Of a stretch of DNA of 63,357 nucleotides, positions 60,716 through 63,357 are shown one piece after another. This stretch comes from Acidimicrobiales bacterium (lineage in GTDB: Bacteria; Actinomycetota; Acidimicrobiia; Acidimicrobiales; Acidimicrobilacustridaceae). The notes under the pieces were generated by a model. That model was given only the letters and a program-made list of their open reading frames with translations. It searched no databases and was not told the DNA's origin. Where the stretch lies: assembly GCA_018401565.1 (NCBI GenBank), contig JAGYKS010000039.1:385001-448357 (forward strand), read 5' to 3'. Numbering within the stretch: the first letter of the stretch is position 1; the number at the start of each line of letters is the position of its first letter. The position numbers and the translations under genes are program-made.

Positions 60716-62892
60716 ATGACGAGTGTCCGATCCAGTGCCGTTGCCGCCATCAATGCCTATCGGGCCACCGGGCCGTCCTGGAACTTTCGCGAAACGCCCA
60801 CCAGCGCGATCTTCGGCTCCAACGTCTTCAACGACGCGGAGATGAAAAGCCGCCTACCCAAGGCGGTCTACAAGGTGCTGCAGGCGACGATCAAGCAGGG
60901 CAAGCCGATCGATCCCTCGATCGCCGACGCCGTGGCGCTGGCGATGAAGGACTGGGCGATCGAGAAGGGGGCCACCCACTATGCCCACGTCTTCTATCCG
61001 CTCACCGGCCTGACCGCCGAAAAGCACGACAGCTTCCTCACCCCCACCGGCGATGGCGACGCGATCGCCGAGTTCTCCGGCAAGGAACTGATCCAAGGCG
61101 AGCCCGATGCCTCGAGCTTTCCCTCCGGCGGCCTGCGGGCCACCTTCGAGGCCCGCGGCTACACCGCCTGGGATCCGACGAGCCCGGCCTACGTGCTCGA
61201 CAATCCCAACGGCACCACGCTCTGCATCCCGACCGCGTTCTGCTCCTGGACCGGCGAGGCGCTCGACAAGAAGACGCCGCTGTTGCGGAGCATGCAGGCG
61301 GTCGACAAGCAGGCCCGGCGCGTGCTCGCCCTCTTCGGCCACAAGGATATCGGGCAGGTGACGGCCTCGGCCGGCCCCGAGCAGGAATACTTCCTGATCG
61401 ACCGCAACTTCTACTTCGCCCGGCCCGACCTCGTGATGACCGGCCGGACCCTCTTCGGGGCCAAGCCACCGAAGGGGCAGGAGTTTGAAGACCAGTATTT
61501 CGGGGCGATCCCCGAGCGGGTGCTGGCCTGCATGCTGGAGACGGAACGGGAGCTGTTCAAGCTCGGCGTGCCGGTGAAGACCCGGCACAACGAGGTGGCC
61601 CCCAGCCAATACGAGATCGCGCCGGTCTACGAAAATGCCAACATCGCCACCGACCATCAGCAGTCGATCATGCAGATGCTGACCCGCGTGGCCACGAAAT
61701 ACGGCATGGCCTGCCTGCTCCACGAAAAGCCGTTCGCCGGCATCAACGGCTCGGGCAAGCACGTCAACTGGTCGCTCGGCTGCCGGCTCGGCAACCTGCT
61801 CGATCCGGGCGACACGCCGCACGACAACATGCAGTTTCTCGTCTTCTGCGCCGCGGTGATCCGCGGCGTGCATCGCCACGGCGACCTGCTGCGGGCGGTG
61901 GTCGCTTCCAGCGCCAACGATCATCGTCGCCCGGGGCCGAACGAGGCGCCGCCGGCCATCATCTCGATCTTTCTGGGCGACCAGCTCACCGACGTCTTCG
62001 AGCAGATCGAGCAGGGCAAGCTGACCGGGTCGAAGGCGATCGGCACACTCACCGTGGGCGTCGACACGCTTCCCCCACTGCCCAAGCATGCCGGCGACCG
62101 CAACCGCACGAGCCCCTTTGCCTTCACCGGCAACAAGTTCGAGTTTCGGGCGGTCGGCTCGAGCCAGTCGATCGCCGGACCGCTGGTGGCCCTCAACACG
62201 ATCGTGGCCGAGAGCCTCGATTTCGTGGCCGCGGAATTAGAGAAGGCGACCGGCGGCGACCCGGCGCGGCTACCCGGGGCGGTGGCCGCGCTCCTGCAGC
62301 GGATCATCACCGACCACAAGGCCGTGATCTTCAACGGCAACGGGTACTCGCAGGAGTGGCACGACGAGGCCCATCGCCGCGGCCTCCCCAACCTTCGATC
62401 GTCGCCGGAGGCGCTGGGCGTGCTGCTCGATCCGAAGACGATCGCGCTGTTTGGCAGTTACGGTGTGCTCTCGGAGCGGGAGGTTCGCAGCCGCTACGAG
62501 ATCTATATGGAGCGGTATTGCAAAGACATCCATACCGAGGCCAGCTCCGCCCTCCAGATCACCAAGACGATGATCCTCCCGGCCGGCTATCGCTATCAGG
62601 GCGAACTGGTCGACACCGCCTCGAAGCTCAAGGCGCTCGGCCGCGAGGTGCACATGGGCACCCTGGAAAAGCTGACCCGGCTGGTGGGTGACCTGGAGCA
62701 GAAGATCGAGGCGCTCGAGGCGGTGGCCGAGCACCATGCGGGGGCGACGTGGCTGCCGAAGCCCGTCACTCCCACGACGCGGTGATCCCGGCGATGGTGT
62801 CGCTCCGCGAGACGGCCGACCAGATCGAGGCGATCCTGCCGGACGACCTGTGGCCGCTGCCAACCTACCGCGAGATGCTGTTCATCAAGTGA
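60716..62892 (+). CDS. glnN: glutamine synthetase type III (one frameshift near the 3' end)
   Basis: A 725-residue GSIII enzyme that makes glutamine from glutamate, ammonia and ATP. RBS AAGGAAG precedes ATG 60716. Landmarks are [37 protein letters not shown] (Glu metal ligands), [40 protein letters not shown] and [20 protein letters not shown]. The frame breaks in a G run at about 62740-62746. Adding one G joins EHHAG to [20 protein letters not shown] and the family C-terminus [11 protein letters not shown], ending at 62892. The stop overlaps the rsmG start (GTGA). Confidence 0.93.
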
Positions 62893-63357
62893 CGTCCAGC
62901 CTCGCCTCGACCATTGCCGCGGAGTGCAGCCGTCTCGGGCTCGCCATCAGCCCCGACGCTCTGCCACGGCTGGCCACCTACGCCGAACGGCTCTGGGCCT
63001 GGAACGAAAAGCTCAACCTCACCAGGCATACCGACGCCGCCACATTCGTCGCCCGCGACGTGGCCGACGTGGTGGCCATCGCGCCGCATCTGGCTGAGGG
63101 GGAACGGGTGCTCGATGTCGGCACCGGTGGCGGCGTGCCGGGCATCGTGCTGGCGATCCTGCGGCCCGACCTGCATGTGGAGCTGTGCGACAGCGTCGGC
63201 AAGAAGGCGCGGGCGGTGCAGGCGATCAGCGCGGAGGTCGGGTGCTGCCGCTGCCGGTGCACGAGGCGGCCGGCCAGCGCTGGTCGCAAACGGCCGGGGC
63301 CTCGACACGCTCGTGATCCGCGCGGTGGCTCCGCTGGTGAAACTGCTCGGTTGGTTC
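62889..63357 (+). CDS. rsmG: 16S rRNA (guanine-527 N7) methyltransferase RsmG (partial, frameshifted)
   Basis: GTG at 62889 overlaps the glnN stop. The start [20 protein letters not shown], then AERLWAWNEKLNLTRHTD, and the SAM-binding motif VLDVGTGGGVPGIVLAILRP are those of RsmG/GidB. At about 63236-63242 a G appears to be missing (VQAISAEVG then LPLPVHEA). Another shift before ANGRGLDTLVIRAVAPLVKL lies near 63265-63285. The gene runs off the right edge of the window. Confidence 0.85.
   Translation, partial: MTSSLASTIAAECSRLGLAISPDALPRLATYAERLWAWNEKLNLTRHTDAATFVARDVADVVAIAPHLAEGERVLDVGTGGGVPGIVLAILRPDLHVELCDSVGKKARAVQAISAEVGCCRCRCTRRPASAGRKRPGPRHARDPRGGSAGETARLV

Overview
The window is almost entirely bacterial chromosome from a member of the Planctomycetota, probably a Pirellulales-type lineage. 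The evidence is its gene content: a DUF1501 / DUF1549-DUF1553 (PSD1) pair, a secreted cytochrome c-propeller-cupredoxin protein, a secreted TIM-barrel 'isomerase', FG-GAP and PQQ-propeller proteins, an ECF sigma factor beside a membrane Ser/Thr kinase, an Omp85 protein with a proline-rich insert, and type III glutamine synthetase. It is GC-rich throughout with short intergenic gaps. The first ~620 bases are different. They are AT-rich, hold the 3' part of a reverse transcriptase of an animal-type retroelement, and end in a CCAT/ATCT microsatellite. The left end is therefore eukaryotic DNA, joined to the bacterium either by an assembly chimera or by a bacterial contig misplaced in an animal genome project.

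Layout: 0.6-5.5 kb membrane protein, aldo/keto reductase, FG-GAP protein, a nine-copy REP array and a HI0933-like flavoprotein. 5.7-9.9 kb DUF1501 and PSD1 genes. 10.3-14.1 kb tandem HtrA-like protein and ABC exporter. 14.2-18.5 kb glycosyltransferase 9 and BamA. 18.7-22.2 kb Sua5/LMW-phosphatase fusion, rpiB, a hypothetical protein and a prenyltransferase-like repeat protein. 22.3-25.6 kb heme genes (hemA, hemX-like, hemE). 25.7-31.8 kb secreted sugar/redox genes with a PAS-AraC regulator, then a YheT hydrolase. 32.0-35.0 kb three overlapping genes (PhyH, Gfo/Idh/MocA, TIM-barrel isomerase). 35.3-38.8 kb SNF2 ATPase. 39.1-41.6 kb PhoB/PhoR-type two-component system. 41.7-45.0 kb csrA, an anchored protein, a beta-CASP nuclease and a LOG protein in one overlapping operon. 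45.2-50.9 kb secreted and oxidoreductase genes, a gene remnant and a TauE transporter. 50.9-54.8 kb DUF2237, MiaE, a P1B ATPase and an LRAT protein. 55.1-60.7 kb kinase/sigma pair, GT61 and an S41 protease. 60.7-63.4 kb glnN and rsmG (cut by the window end).

The most distinctive feature is a family of short palindromes, GACAGGCT-TC-AGCCTGTC, often preceded by GTAG, GCAG or GGAG. These have the architecture of REP elements mobilised by RAYT transposases. In six genes the stop codon itself lies in the element's foot (GTAG gives TAG; the TTAC variant gives TAA), including two convergent gene pairs that share elements. Two further MITE-like families with terminal inverted repeats, and a ~32-bp dispersed repeat, are also present.

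About a dozen conserved genes carry one or more single-base frameshifts, several in G or C runs. The even spread over housekeeping genes (rpiB, glnN, rsmG) suggests uncorrected long-read indels rather than gene decay. I annotated those genes as single loci and gave the approximate shift positions. No rRNA, tRNA or CRISPR array was recognised.
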